Positions 1 to 10,420 of a stretch of DNA of 64,000 nucleotides are shown here, one piece after another. This DNA comes from Hydrogenophilaceae bacterium (lineage in GTDB: Bacteria; Pseudomonadota; Gammaproteobacteria; Burkholderiales; Thiobacillaceae): NCBI GenBank assembly GCA_024709485.1, contig JANJWO010000036.1, positions 86,080 to 150,079 of the forward strand. The letters are read 5' to 3'. The position numbers were made by a program, and so were the translations under genes. Position 1 is the first letter of the stretch, and each line of letters begins with the position of its first letter. A model generated the notes under the pieces. It searched no databases. It worked only from the letters and a program-made list of their open reading frames with translations, and was not told the DNA's origin.

Positions 1-507
1 GCGCGCGCCGCCGCTGGCGGAAAAGCAGATGAAGGCGGAGCGGGTCTCGATCGCGGCGCTGATGCCGCGCACGAAGCGCTCGCCCACCACCGAGCCCATC
101 GAGCCGCCCATGAACTTGAACTCGAAGGCCGCGGCCACCACCGGCAGCGACTGGATCGCCCCCACCATCACCACCAGGGCGTCGCTTTCCTCGGTGCCGC
201 TTTGCGCCTCGGCCAGGCGATCGGGATACTTCTTGCTGTCCTTGAACTTGAGCGGGTCGATCGGCCTGATCTCGCCGCCGATCTCGCGCCGCCCTTCGGC
301 ATCCAGCAGCATGTCCAGGCGGTCGCGGGCGCTGATGCGATGATGGTGCCCGCACTTCGGGCAGACTTCCAGGTTGTTGTGGAGGTCGGCCTTGTACAGC
401 ACCTCGTTGCATGACGGGCACTTCGACCACAGCCCCTCGGGCACGGATTTCTTGGCCTCGCGGCGCGCCTTGATCTTGGGCGGAACGAGTTTCTGGAACC
501 AGCTCAT
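1..507 (-). CDS. accD: Acetyl-CoA carboxylase carboxyltransferase subunit beta (partial, C-terminus outside window)
   Basis: AccD forms, with AccA, the carboxyltransferase of acetyl-CoA carboxylase, which makes malonyl-CoA for fatty acid synthesis in the cytoplasm. The visible 169 codons start with [13 protein letters not shown] and carry the N-terminal zinc ribbon (CPSC, then CPKCGHHHR) followed by the start of the crotonase-like domain ([19 protein letters not shown]). The start at 507 is supported by an AGGAGA ribosome-binding site seven bases upstream. It lies 12 bp downstream of trpA on the same strand, the usual trpFBA-accD order of betaproteobacteria, so it is probably cotranscribed with trp genes. 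The gene runs off the left edge of the window. Confidence 0.95.
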   Translation of the reverse strand, partial: MSWFQKLVPPKIKARREAKKSVPEGLWSKCPSCNEVLYKADLHNNLEVCPKCGHHHRISARDRLDMLLDAEGRREIGGEIRPIDPLKFKDSKKYPDRLAEAQSGTEESDALVVMVGAIQSLPVVAAAFEFKFMGGSMGSVVGERFVRGISAAIETRSAFICFSASGGAR

Positions 508-519
508 GCTTATCTCCTC

Positions 520-1326
520 TTATTTGGCGGCGGCGTCGACGCCGCGGCGCAGCGCTTCCACCAGATATTTGACGCGCGTCACCACTTCGTCTTCGGGCGC
601 GCTCTCGATTTCGCCGACGATGCGGCTGCCCACCACCACGGCATCGGCGATGCGTGCGATGGCCTCGGCGGTCTGGGCGTCGCGGATGCCGAAGCCCACG
701 CCCACCGGCAGCGCGCAGTGGCTGCGGATCATGGCGATCTTCCTCGCCACGTCCTCGGTGTCGAGATTGGCCGAGCCGGTCACGCCCTTGAGCGAAACAT
801 AGTAGACGAAGCCGCCGGCCGCCTTGGCCACTTCCGCCACGCGCGATTCCGGTGTCGTCGGCGACAGCAGGAAAATGGGGTCGAGACCGTGAGCCTTGAA
901 CACGTCGGCCACGCCCAGCGACTCCTCGGGCGGAATGTCGACGGTGAGCACGCCGTCCACGCCCGCCTCGCTGGCGGCCTTGGCAAAGGCTTCGTAGCCC
1001 ATGTGCTCGACGGGGTTGGCGTAGCCCATGAGCACTACCGGCGTGTCGGTGTTGGTCTTGCGGAACTCGGCCACCATGGCGAGCACGTCCCGGAGGCTGA
1101 CCTTGTTGGCGAGCGCGCGCTCGGAGGCGCGCTGGATCACGGGACCGTCGGCCATGGGGTCGGAAAACGGCACGCCCAGTTCGATGATGTCGACTCCCGC
1201 CTCCACCAGCGCATGCATCAACGGCACGGTATAGCCTTTGCCGGGGTCGCCCGCGGTGATGAAGGGAATGAGTGCTTTCTTGCCCTCGCCTTTTATCCTG
1301 GCGAAGGTGCTGCTTATGCGTGACAT
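520..1326 (-). CDS. trpA: Tryptophan synthase alpha subunit
   Basis: TrpA cleaves indole-3-glycerol phosphate to indole and glyceraldehyde-3-phosphate and passes indole to TrpB. The 268-residue product has the family's usual length and a TIM-barrel pattern. The signature [19 protein letters not shown] holds the catalytic Glu and Asp region, and GVGFGIRDA near the C-terminus forms the phosphate-binding loop. It starts 10 bp downstream of the trpB stop and is followed by accD, so trpB, trpA and accD look like one transcript. Nothing is odd about it. Confidence 0.97.
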   Translation of the reverse strand: MSRISSTFARIKGEGKKALIPFITAGDPGKGYTVPLMHALVEAGVDIIELGVPFSDPMADGPVIQRASERALANKVSLRDVLAMVAEFRKTNTDTPVVLMGYANPVEHMGYEAFAKAASEAGVDGVLTVDIPPEESLGVADVFKAHGLDPIFLLSPTTPESRVAEVAKAAGGFVYYVSLKGVTGSANLDTEDVARKIAMIRSHCALPVGVGFGIRDAQTAEAIARIADAVVVGSRIVGEIESAPEDEVVTRVKYLVEALRRGVDAAAK

Positions 1327-1336
1327 ATTGCTCTGT

Positions 1337-2536
<1,200 letters not shown>

Positions 2537-2573
2537 CGTTTGACCATCTTCATCAATCGTTCAGAAATTCTCG

Positions 2574-2640
2574 ACACAGAGGAAACAGAGTAGAAATACG
2601 ACTTATATACCTGCCTCTGCTGCTTCTGCTCCCTCTGTGT
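2574..2640. repeat. Palindromic intergenic repeat, ACACAGAGG family (copy 1)
   Basis: The left arm (2574-2590) reads ACACAGAGGAAACAGAG. The right arm (2615-2640) is an imperfect reverse complement ending CTCCCTCTGTGT. The right arm touches the last base of the trpF stop codon. The transcript could fold into a long stem between trpF and trpB. Related copies lie at 9486-9560 and 41218-41302, and a diverged one at 62975-63060. Confidence 0.8.
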
Positions 2641-3266
2641 TAAAAGCTTTTCACTGTTTTCGCGCGCTCAATAAACGCCGCCATCCTGGCCGCGTCCTTG
2701 ATGCCCGGCGCGGCTTCCACGCCGCTGCTGACATCCACCGCCCAGGGGCGCACGGCCTGCACGGCCTGCGTCACATTGTCCGGGCTGAGCCCGCCGGACA
2801 GGACGAGGGGTTTGGGCAGCCCTGCCGGGATCAGCCCCCAGTCGAAGCGCTCGCCGGTACCGCCGGGCACCCCGGGCACGTAGGCGTCCAGCAGCAAGGC
2901 GCGCGCATCGTCGAATTCGGCGCAGTATTTTACCAAATCGGTGCCCTCCCTCATGCGCACGGCTTTCAGGTAGGGGCGCCGGTAAATTCGGCACTGCGCG
3001 GGGGCTTCGCTGCCATGGAACTGGAGCAGGTCGAGCGGTACCGCCTTGAGCACCGCCTCGACGAATCCCGGCTCGGCGTCGACGAACAAGCCCACCGACT
3101 GCACGAACGGCGGCAACTGCGCCAGCAGCGCGGCGGCCTGCGCGATCTCCAGATGGCGCGGGCTCCTGGCGTAGAACACGAAGCCGAGCGCATCCGCGCC
3201 GGCCGCGCAGGCGGCGGCGAGGTCTTCGGCTCGGGTGATGCCGCAGATTTTTACGCGCACGGCCAT
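2640..3266 (-). CDS. trpF: Phosphoribosylanthranilate isomerase
   Basis: TrpF performs the Amadori rearrangement of phosphoribosylanthranilate in tryptophan synthesis. The 208-residue product is of normal length. It begins with [12 protein letters not shown], which contains the catalytic cysteine motif KICGIT. It keeps QFHGSE and the C-terminal [10 protein letters not shown] and DVSSGVE segments that bind phosphate and carry the catalytic Asp. Its start overlaps the 3' end of truA by 16 bp, which suggests translational coupling. Confidence 0.96.
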   Translation of the reverse strand: MAVRVKICGITRAEDLAAACAAGADALGFVFYARSPRHLEIAQAAALLAQLPPFVQSVGLFVDAEPGFVEAVLKAVPLDLLQFHGSEAPAQCRIYRRPYLKAVRMREGTDLVKYCAEFDDARALLLDAYVPGVPGGTGERFDWGLIPAGLPKPLVLSGGLSPDNVTQAVQAVRPWAVDVSSGVEAAPGIKDAARMAAFIERAKTVKSF

Positions 3267-4033
3267 GGGCTCCTGCCGCTCTCGGGCAAGCCAAAACGCG
3301 AAGGATACCGGATATACGCAAGGTACAAGCCATCCGCCATGAAAGTCGGCGCGGCGCGGGTGCGGTCCTTGTGCGCAAGCAGCTCATCGATCCAGCCGGG
3401 CGCGGCCTGGCCTGCGCCGATGTGCACCAGGCAGCCCATGATGTTGCGCACCATGTGGTGCAGGAAGCCGTCGGCGCGGAAATCGCACAGCAGAAAATCG
3501 CCCTGACGCATGATCCGCGCCAGGCGCAGCTCCTTTTCCGGTGACCTGGCCTGGCACTCGGCGGCGCGGAAGGCGGAAAAATCGTGCCGCCCCAGCAGGC
3601 GATGGGCGGCGGCCTGCATCGCCTCGGCATCCAGCGGCCGGTGGTGCCAGCCCACCTTGCCCGCCATCAGCCCCGGCCGCACCGGATGATTGAGCAGCAC
3701 ATAGCGGTAGCCGCGCTCTTCCACGGCAAAGCGCGCGTGAAAATCCTCCGCCACCGCCTCGGCCCAGGCCACCGCGATGCCGTCGGGCAGATAGGTGTTG
3801 ACCCCGCGCACCCAGGCGGTGAGGGGGCGCGCCGCCGTCGCGTCGAAATGCGCCACCTGAAAACTGGCATGCACGCCGGTGTCGGTGCGGCCGGCGGCGG
3901 CCACCGCAAGCTTTTCGCCGGCAATCTCGGCCACGGCCTTTTCCAGATGATCCTGGATGCCGCAGCCGGAAGGCTGGGACTGCCAGCCACAAAACCCGCG
4001 GCCGTCGTATTCCAGGCCGATGGCGATCCTCAT
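3251..4033 (-). CDS. truA: tRNA pseudouridine(38-40) synthase
   Basis: TruA converts uridines 38-40 of the tRNA anticodon arm to pseudouridine. I start it at ATG 4033 ([18 protein letters not shown]), nine codons inside the longest frame. That start forms an ATGA overlap with the stop of the upstream membrane-protein gene, and the protein then begins like the family. The catalytic aspartate lies in [18 protein letters not shown] near the end is also characteristic. Length is 260 residues. It sits between a CbiQ-like gene and trpF, a conserved neighbourhood in betaproteobacteria. Confidence 0.95.
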   Translation of the reverse strand: MRIAIGLEYDGRGFCGWQSQPSGCGIQDHLEKAVAEIAGEKLAVAAAGRTDTGVHASFQVAHFDATAARPLTAWVRGVNTYLPDGIAVAWAEAVAEDFHARFAVEERGYRYVLLNHPVRPGLMAGKVGWHHRPLDAEAMQAAAHRLLGRHDFSAFRAAECQARSPEKELRLARIMRQGDFLLCDFRADGFLHHMVRNIMGCLVHIGAGQAAPGWIDELLAHKDRTRAAPTFMADGLYLAYIRYPSRFGLPESGRSPWPCA

Positions 4034-4668
4034 GCCGTCAGCCTCGCCAGCACGGCGCACAACAGCGCAAGCGCCAGAAGCAGCACCAGCGCATCCTTGA
4101 CACCGGCCTCGGCCACGCTCATGCGCATTTCCTCCGGGCCTTCGCTCATCCGCAGGGGCGCCTGCAGCTCGTCAAGCCACTTGCGGCCCTTGACCGGATG
4201 TTCGAGCTGCTCGAGCGTCAGCGCCAGCCGGACCGCGAGCGCGCGCCGGTCCAGGCCCAGCACGGCAAAGGGCTTCGCCAGCAGATACAGGCCGCCGGCC
4301 AGTTGGGTGGGGGTGAATTCCGACAGCAGGCGCGCCAGCGCCGCCAGCATCAGCACCAGGCGCGCGATGCGGACGAGGCCCGCGTCCAGGCCTTCGCGGG
4401 TCGGGCTGTAATCCGACGGCCACAGCAGCGTGCCAGGCACGGTCCAGGCATACAGCACGAGCAGCGCCAGCCACAGCCAGCGCGCCTTCCACATCAGGCG
4501 CGCAAAGCGACGCGCGGCCGCGCCCTGCGTCAGCAGGGCCAGCGCCGCCGGCGCGAGCCACCACAACTGGGACGGAGCCGCCAGTTCGATCGCGAGCATG
4601 ACGATGAGCCAGCTGGAAATGGAAACCGCCGGGTGGAATTCCCGGCGGTTGTCGTCGTGAGGTGCCAT
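4030..4668 (-). CDS. CbiQ/EcfT-like integral membrane protein
   Basis: About 212 residues with several hydrophobic segments: near the N-terminus (SSWLIVMLAIELA), an LWWLAPAALALL stretch, WLWLALLVLYAW, and a C-terminal helix. The middle part, from FTPTQLAGGLYLLAKP to LALTLEQLE, resembles the coupling-helix region of CbiQ/EcfT transmembrane proteins of ECF transporters. No ATPase or S-component gene is adjacent, so a transport role is only a guess. ATG 4668 is preferred; a TTG at 4704 would add 12 residues. The stop overlaps the truA start (ATGA). It lies between fimV and truA. Confidence 0.5.
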   Translation of the reverse strand: MAPHDDNRREFHPAVSISSWLIVMLAIELAAPSQLWWLAPAALALLTQGAAARRFARLMWKARWLWLALLVLYAWTVPGTLLWPSDYSPTREGLDAGLVRIARLVLMLAALARLLSEFTPTQLAGGLYLLAKPFAVLGLDRRALAVRLALTLEQLEHPVKGRKWLDELQAPLRMSEGPEEMRMSVAEAGVKDALVLLLALALLCAVLARLTA

Positions 4669-4705
4669 AGGTCGAACTATGGCGATTCGGGCGCCAATTG
4701 GCAAC

Positions 4706-7132
4706 CTACAGCCCGGCCATGATGCTCCTGGCGTCGCTTACCTGCCTGTCGTTGCCCTCGTTCAGCACTTCCTGGAGGATTTCGCGCGCCCCTTCCTTGT
4801 CGCCCATCTCCAGGTATGCCCTCGCCAGGTCGAGCTTGGTGGCGACTTCATCGAGCTCGTCCTCGTCGGCTGCGCCCACATCGCTCAAATCGAGATCGAG
4901 GCCGGAGAAGTCCATGCCGCCCGCCTTCGGCGTTTCCTCGGCTGCCGGCATTTCGGACGCCGCCGCATCGGCAAGGTTGAGATCGAAGCCGGAAAGATCG
5001 AAATCCAGCGGCTGCTCCTCCTTCGCCTCGGCGGCGGCCGGGGCTTCTTCGTGTCCGCTTTCCGCGTCCAGCACCGGAAAGTCCAGTTCCAGTTCCGCTG
5101 TCGGCGGCTCCGGCGGCGTAAACTCCATCACCGCATCCGGCACTTCGAGGGGAGCGGTTTGCGGGTTCGCTTCCGGCGCCGGCGCGGCTGCGGCTGGCGC
5201 TTCCGGCGCTTCCAGCTCTTCCGGCGCTTCCACCACCGGCTCCGGGGCCGCTTCGGGCGCCGCCCCGCTGCCGCCATACAAGGGGTTCAGCGGATCGATC
5301 GTGCGGCCCATTTCGGCCGCCTTGTCCCAGATCGCGCCGGTCTGGCCGCCCAGCGCGGCGTACAGTTCCCCGGCCACGGTCTCGAAGGACGTCACGTTCT
5401 TGCGCGCGGCGTAGATTTCCAGCAGCTTGAGGCGGATTTCGTGGCGCTCGGGCGTCTTGATCAGGGCTTCCTTGAGGATTTCCTCGGCTTGCGCGTCGCG
5501 CCCGTAGGCCATGTACACATCGGCTTCGGCAATGGGATCGACGTCGTGTGTATCGATTTCGGCCAGGCCGGCCTGGCTGAAATCCGTCAGGAACGAGGTG
5601 TCGCCGGTGTTCACCACCCCGCCGGTTGCGGCGGCGCCGGCCAAGCCAGCGGTCTGCAACTCCCCGCCGGTGATGATGCTGTCGGCCACGGTTGCGGGGG
5701 TTTTCTTCCGGCGCAGACGGCCGCCTGCAACCATCCACCACAGCAGCCCGCCCAGCACGACGATGGCCGCGCCCGCAGTCCAGTAAATGGGGTTCTCCCG
5801 CAGCTCGTCATACCAGTTCGCCTGCGGCTCTTCCAGCGCAGGCGGCGGCGCCTTCTTGACCTTGGGGGCAACTGTTGCGGGCGGCTGTTGGGCCCCTGCC
5901 GCGGCAGGGGCAGCTGCCTCCTTGTCCTTCATCTCGGCCAGCTTCTGCATGTCCTGGATCTGTTTTTCCAGTTCTGCCGCCCGCTCGTTGGATTCCTGCA
6001 GCGCCTTTTCGCGTGCGATCCTGTCTTCCTGCTCGGCCTGGGCTTTCTCCTGCGCCGCCTTCTGCGCCTCGGACTGGCCCGGCTTGGCAGCCGCCGCCGG
6101 CGCCGCTTTCGAGAGCTTCAGCACATCCTTGGCGGCTTCGGGCGCGGGCTGGGCCTTGTCCTCGACCTTGGGCGTGACCTTGCCGACAACGGTCTTGCCG
6201 GCCGGCGCTTCCCGCGCCGGCTGCTCGGCGACGCGCTCGGCCAGCTTGGCGCGGTAGGCCTGCCAATCCGCGGCCTGCAGGCTGATCTCGCGCCGGGCTT
6301 CCTGCGCATCGATCATGGCCATGGCTTCGGCAGTGGGCACGCGCAGTTCCTTGCCGGCCTTGAGGCGATTCATGTTGCCGCCGGCGAAGGCGTCGGCGTT
6401 TTCCCGGTACAGGCCCACCAGCGCCTGCTCCAGGCTGACGCTGGCCGGCCGCACGCGGCTGGCGATGCCGCTCAGGGTTTCGCCGCGCTTCACGCGCACG
6501 CTGCCCGCCGGCGAAGGAGCGGGGGCGGCTTGGGCCGCCGCCTGCGCGGCCGGAACCGGTTTCGGGCTTGCCGGCGGAACCCCGTCCATGGTTGCGAACC
6601 GGGGGGTCGGCGCTTGCGCCGGGGCTTCCTGAGCCTTGGCTGGCTCCGCGCCGGCCGGTTTCGCCTTGGCTGGCTCCGCCCGGGTTTCCGGCGCGCTGAT
6701 TGCCACCGGCGCCACGGTCTGGGGAACGGCGATCCCGGGCGGATCCAGCAGCACGGTGTATTCCCGCAGCAGCCGTCCGGAAGCCCAGTTGAGCTCGATC
6801 AGCATGTCCATGAACGGGTCGTTGATCGGCTTGTTCGAGCTTAGTTTCAGGACCGGCCGGCCGTCAGCGCGCTTGCCGACGCTGAATTGCAGGGTGGACA
6901 GCACCGGCGCAAATTCGATTTGCGCATCCTTGTAGGCCTCGCCGGACGCCAGGCTGGCAGTCAGGCTGTCGAGTTCGGCCTTGTCCGCCACCAGCAATTC
7001 GATTTCGGCGGAAAGCGGTTGCCCCAGCGCGGATTTGATGGTCAGCTTGCCCAGCCCCGCAGCCTGCACCCACACCGGCAGCGTCAACATGGCGCCAACA
7101 ACGAGTTGGGCAGTAAGGCGGTGCAATTTCAT
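4706..7132 (-). CDS. fimV: FimV-family polar/pilus assembly protein
   Basis: FimV is an inner-membrane, peptidoglycan-binding hub that organises the cell pole and supports type IV pili and type II secretion. The 808-residue protein has a signal peptide (cleavage after WVQAA), the FimV N-terminal domain (LGKLTIKSALGQPLSAEIEL), a LysM domain at about 212-265 (VKRGETLSGIASRV), an Ala/Lys/Glu-rich coiled coil at about 355-405 and one transmembrane helix near 455-475. An acidic low-complexity cytoplasmic part follows, ending in a TPR-like FimV C-terminal domain (ARAYLEMGDKEGAREILQEV). A strong GGAGGAATAAGG site precedes the start. It sits downstream of asd, as usual in this group. Confidence 0.93.
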   Translation of the reverse strand: MKLHRLTAQLVVGAMLTLPVWVQAAGLGKLTIKSALGQPLSAEIELLVADKAELDSLTASLASGEAYKDAQIEFAPVLSTLQFSVGKRADGRPVLKLSSNKPINDPFMDMLIELNWASGRLLREYTVLLDPPGIAVPQTVAPVAISAPETRAEPAKAKPAGAEPAKAQEAPAQAPTPRFATMDGVPPASPKPVPAAQAAAQAAPAPSPAGSVRVKRGETLSGIASRVRPASVSLEQALVGLYRENADAFAGGNMNRLKAGKELRVPTAEAMAMIDAQEARREISLQAADWQAYRAKLAERVAEQPAREAPAGKTVVGKVTPKVEDKAQPAPEAAKDVLKLSKAAPAAAAKPGQSEAQKAAQEKAQAEQEDRIAREKALQESNERAAELEKQIQDMQKLAEMKDKEAAAPAAAGAQQPPATVAPKVKKAPPPALEEPQANWYDELRENPIYWTAGAAIVVLGGLLWWMVAGGRLRRKKTPATVADSIITGGELQTAGLAGAAATGGVVNTGDTSFLTDFSQAGLAEIDTHDVDPIAEADVYMAYGRDAQAEEILKEALIKTPERHEIRLKLLEIYAARKNVTSFETVAGELYAALGGQTGAIWDKAAEMGRTIDPLNPLYGGSGAAPEAAPEPVVEAPEELEAPEAPAAAAPAPEANPQTAPLEVPDAVMEFTPPEPPTAELELDFPVLDAESGHEEAPAAAEAKEEQPLDFDLSGFDLNLADAAASEMPAAEETPKAGGMDFSGLDLDLSDVGAADEDELDEVATKLDLARAYLEMGDKEGAREILQEVLNEGNDRQVSDARSIMAGL

Positions 7133-7251
7133 CCTTATTCCTCCAGGAGGGTTCTATCGTTTTGGGCGCAAATTAAGCGCCAGTCGCCCTCTTATGACGG
7201 CGCAGCCGGCCAATACTTTAGCGATTAGGCCCGGAAAACAAGGTTTTAGGC

Positions 7252-8364
7252 CTATTGCTCAAGCAGTATGCGCAGCATGCGGCGCAGCGGTTCGGCAGCG
7301 CCCCAAAGCAGCTGATCGCCGACGGTGAAGGCGGACAAATACTGCGGCCCCATGTTGAGTTTGCGCAGGCGGCCCACCGGCACGGTCAGCGTACCGGTCA
7401 CGGCGGTGGGCGTGAGCTGCTCCATGCTGACCTGGCGGTCGTTGGGCACCACTTTCACCCAGTCGTTGTGGGCGGCGATGATGCCGTGGATCTCGTCCAG
7501 CGGCACATCCTTGGTGAGCTTGATGGTCAGCGCCTGGCTGTGGCAGCGCATGGCGCCGACGCGCACGCACAGGCCGTCGATGGGAATCGGGTTGCCGGAA
7601 CGGCCGAGAATCTTGTTGCACTCGACCTGGGCCTTCCACTCCTCTTTCGACTGCCCCGACTCCAGCTGCACGTCGATCCACGGGATCAGCGAACCCGCCA
7701 GCGGCACCGGCCAGGCATCCAGCGGGTAATCCTTGGAGCGGATGAAGTCGGCGGTCTGCTTGTCGATTTCCAGGATGGCGGAGGCCGGGTCGTCGAGCAG
7801 CGCCTTGACGTTGCCATGCACCGCGCCCATCTGCTGGATCAGTTCGCGCATGTTGCGCGCGCCGGCGCCGGAGGCCGCCTGGTAGGTCATGGGGCTGATC
7901 CACTCGATGAGGCCCTGGTCGAACAGGCCGCCCACGGCCATCAGCATCAACGACACCGTGCAGTTGCCGCCGACATAGGTTTTCACGCCCTTGGCGAGGC
8001 CGTCCTGGATCACGCTCTTGTTCACCGGGTCGAGGATGATGATGGATTCGTCCTCCATGCGCAGGGCGGAGGCGGCATCGATCCAGTAGCCCTTCCAGCC
8101 GGTTTCGCGCAGCCTGGAATACACCGCCTTGGTGTAGTCGCCGCCCTGGCAGCTGATGATGGTTTCCATCGCCTTGAGTTCGTCGATGCTGTTGGCGTCC
8201 TTCAGCGGCGGCACGTCCTTGCCGATGTCCGGGGCCTTGCCGCCGGGATTGGAGGTGGTGAAGAACACCGGATCGATGACCTCGAAATCCCGTTCTTCGC
8301 GCATGCGCTGCATCAGCACCGAGCCCACCATGCCGCGCCAGCCGATCAAGCCTACTCGCATCAT
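7252..8364 (-). CDS. asd: Aspartate-semialdehyde dehydrogenase
   Basis: Asd reduces aspartyl phosphate to aspartate semialdehyde for the lysine, threonine, methionine and diaminopimelate pathways. The 370-residue protein has the N-terminal NADP-binding motif [14 protein letters not shown], the active-site cysteine in [11 protein letters not shown] and the substrate-binding [12 protein letters not shown] segment. Two adjacent ATGs (8364 and 8361) compete as starts, with AAGGA about 12 bases upstream. It follows leuB by 27 bp, so leuB and asd are probably cotranscribed. Confidence 0.96.
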   Translation of the reverse strand: MMRVGLIGWRGMVGSVLMQRMREERDFEVIDPVFFTTSNPGGKAPDIGKDVPPLKDANSIDELKAMETIISCQGGDYTKAVYSRLRETGWKGYWIDAASALRMEDESIIILDPVNKSVIQDGLAKGVKTYVGGNCTVSLMLMAVGGLFDQGLIEWISPMTYQAASGAGARNMRELIQQMGAVHGNVKALLDDPASAILEIDKQTADFIRSKDYPLDAWPVPLAGSLIPWIDVQLESGQSKEEWKAQVECNKILGRSGNPIPIDGLCVRVGAMRCHSQALTIKLTKDVPLDEIHGIIAAHNDWVKVVPNDRQVSMEQLTPTAVTGTLTVPVGRLRKLNMGPQYLSAFTVGDQLLWGAAEPLRRMLRILLEQ

Positions 8365-8391
8365 TTTCTTGCCGTCCTTTCGTGAACTCGT

Positions 8392-9468
8392 TCAAAGGGC
8401 CGCCACGACGGCGTCGCCCATTTCGCTGCACGACACCTTCTGCGTGCCTTCCGTATAAATGTCCGCCGTGCGCAGTCCCTGCGCCAGCACCTTCTTCACC
8501 GCGTCTTCGATGCGCTGCGCCGCCGCTTCCTGGTTGAGGGTGTAGCGCAGCATCATCGCCACCGACAGGATGGTGGCCAGGGGATTGGCCAGGTTCTTGC
8601 CGGCGATGTCGGGCGCGGAGCCGTGGATCGGTTCGTACATGCCCTTGTTGTTCTGGTCGAGCGAAGCCGAGGCCAGCATGCCGATGGAGCCGGTGAGCAT
8701 GGAGGCCTCGTCGGAGAGGATGTCGCCGAAGATGTTGCCGGTGACGATGACGTCGAACTGCTTGGGGTTGCGCACCAGCTGCATGGCGGCGTTGTCCACG
8801 TACATGTGCGACAGCTCCACTTCCGGATAGTCCTTCGCCACCTCGAGCACCACTTCCTTCCACAGCTCGGAGCATTCCAGCACGTTGGCCTTTTCCACCG
8901 AGCACAACTTCTTGTTGCGCTTCATGGCGATGCCGAAGGCTACCTGCGCCACGCGCCGCACTTCGGACTCGGCGTAAAGCATGGTGTTGAAGCCGACGCG
9001 CTCGCTCCCGCCATTTGGGCTTGGCCTGACTTCGATGCCGCGCGGCTGGCCGAAATACACGTCGCCCGTGAGTTCGCGCACGATCATGATGTCCAACCCC
9101 GCCACCACCTCGGGACGCAGGGTCGAGGCGCTCGCCAGTTCCGGATAGAGGAAGGCCGGACGCAGGTTGGCGAACAGATTCATTTCCTTGCGGATGCGCA
9201 AGAGGCCGCGCTCCGGGCGCAGGGGGCGGTCGAGGGCATCGTACTTGGGGCCGCCGACGGCGCCCAGCAGCACGGCATCCGCCGCCTTGGCCAGTTTGAG
9301 GGTGGATTCCGGCAGCGGATCGCCCGCGGCATCAAAGCCGGCGCCGCCGATGGGCGCCTCTTCCATTTCCAGCTTGAGGCCGTCGCCGGACAGCACCTTC
9401 ATCACCTTCACCGCCTGGGCGACGATTTCGGGGCCGATGCCGTCGCCGGGTAATACTGCGATCTTCAT
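8392..9468 (-). CDS. leuB: 3-isopropylmalate dehydrogenase
   Basis: LeuB oxidises and decarboxylates 3-isopropylmalate to 2-ketoisocaproate in leucine synthesis. The 358-residue product starts [15 protein letters not shown]. It has the substrate loop [16 protein letters not shown], the [11 protein letters not shown] segment, the Mg-binding DNAAMQLV and [15 protein letters not shown] region, and the NAD-specific [15 protein letters not shown]. It belongs to the leuCDB set but is separated from leuD by a palindromic repeat at 9486-9560. Confidence 0.97.
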   Translation of the reverse strand: MKIAVLPGDGIGPEIVAQAVKVMKVLSGDGLKLEMEEAPIGGAGFDAAGDPLPESTLKLAKAADAVLLGAVGGPKYDALDRPLRPERGLLRIRKEMNLFANLRPAFLYPELASASTLRPEVVAGLDIMIVRELTGDVYFGQPRGIEVRPSPNGGSERVGFNTMLYAESEVRRVAQVAFGIAMKRNKKLCSVEKANVLECSELWKEVVLEVAKDYPEVELSHMYVDNAAMQLVRNPKQFDVIVTGNIFGDILSDEASMLTGSIGMLASASLDQNNKGMYEPIHGSAPDIAGKNLANPLATILSVAMMLRYTLNQEAAAQRIEDAVKKVLAQGLRTADIYTEGTQKVSCSEMGDAVVAAL

Positions 9469-9485
9469 ATCATCCTTTATTTTCT

Positions 9486-9560
9486 ACACAGAGGTATCAG
9501 AGGAAGCAGAGGACACCCACTGCAATAGTTTTTACTCTGTTACCTCTGCTCCCTCTGTGT
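9486..9560. repeat. Palindromic intergenic repeat, ACACAGAGG family (copy 2)
   Basis: The left arm at 9486-9513 begins ACACAGAGGTATCAGAGG. The right arm at 9534-9560 ends CTGCTCCCTCTGTGT and is its imperfect reverse complement. Each arm is itself a short tandem of CAGAGG-like words. It fills the leuD-leuB gap and would form a long stem in the leu transcript, perhaps acting as a processing site or partial terminator. Confidence 0.8.
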
Positions 9561-9571
9561 TTGAGCCTTTA

Positions 9572-10210
9572 TCAGGCAAACAGCCACGGCGCTTCCGCCT
9601 TGCGCCGTTCTTCGTAGGCCTTGATCTTGTCGCTGTGCAACAGGGTCGGGCCGATGTCGTCGAGGCCGTTCAGCAGCCGGTATTTGCGGCCGGCGTCGAC
9701 CTCGAAGGGGATCGCTTCGCCGGTGGGCGTGGTCACCGTCTGCTTGTCGAGGTCCACGGTCAGGGCATAACCCTCGTTCGCTTCGCACTGCTTGAACAGC
9801 TTGTCGACGATGGCCGCATCCAGCACGATGGGCAGCAGGCCGTTCTTGAAGCAGTTGTTGTAGAAGATGTCGGCGAAGCTCGGCGCGATGATGGCGCGGA
9901 AGCCGTAATCCTCCAGCGCCCAGGGCGCATGCTCGCGGCTCGATCCGCAGCCGAAATTCTCGCGCGCCAGCAGCACCGAAGCGCCCTGGTAGCGCGGCTG
10001 GTTCAGCACGAACTCGGGATTGAGCGGACGGTCGTGATTCGACTTGCCCGGCTCGCCCACGTCGAGGTAGCGCCATTCGTCGAACAGGTTGGGGCCGAAG
10101 CCGCTGCGCTTGATCGACTTCAAAAACTGCTTGGGGATGATGGCGTCGGTGTCGACGTTGGCACGGTCGAGCGGCGCCACCAGTCCGTCAAGCCTGGTGA
10201 ACGGTTTCAC
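9572..10210 (-). CDS. leuD: 3-isopropylmalate dehydratase small subunit
   Basis: LeuD pairs with LeuC to isomerise 2-isopropylmalate to 3-isopropylmalate. The 212-residue product has [13 protein letters not shown], the [14 protein letters not shown] swivelling-domain signature and [19 protein letters not shown]. The start is GTG at 10210 (MKPFTRLDG). It shares one base with the stop of the upstream entericidin gene (TAGTG), which points to translational coupling. Confidence 0.96.
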   Translation of the reverse strand: MKPFTRLDGLVAPLDRANVDTDAIIPKQFLKSIKRSGFGPNLFDEWRYLDVGEPGKSNHDRPLNPEFVLNQPRYQGASVLLARENFGCGSSREHAPWALEDYGFRAIIAPSFADIFYNNCFKNGLLPIVLDAAIVDKLFKQCEANEGYALTVDLDKQTVTTPTGEAIPFEVDAGRKYRLLNGLDDIGPTLLHSDKIKAYEERRKAEAPWLFA

Positions 10211-10335
10211 TATTTCGCCGCCTTCTCGATGGCCTCGCCACCCTTCTTGATGTCCTGACCCAGGCCTTCCACCGTATTGCAGGCTGACAGGCTCGCAAAC
10301 CCCACCAGGGCAAACAGCGCAATCAAGTAACGCAT
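10210..10335 (-). CDS. Entericidin A/B-family small lipoprotein
   Basis: This 41-residue product starts with [19 protein letters not shown] and continues [20 protein letters not shown]. The hydrophobic signal followed by the lipobox LSAC and a short amphipathic lysine-rich tail match entericidin-type lipoproteins. A good AAGGAG site lies upstream of ATG 10335. Its TAG stop shares a base with the GTG start of leuD, so it is translated within the leuC-leuD message. Entericidin B of E. coli is a cell-envelope toxic lipopeptide; its role in a leucine operon is unknown. Confidence 0.8.
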   Translation of the reverse strand: MRYLIALFALVGFASLSACNTVEGLGQDIKKGGEAIEKAAK

Positions 10336-10420
10336 GCTGATCTCCTTAAAAAACTTCATCACAACAACAATCCCGCCTGATAATTGCAGAGGACGGGGCT
10401 AGTGCGACAACGAACCGCCT

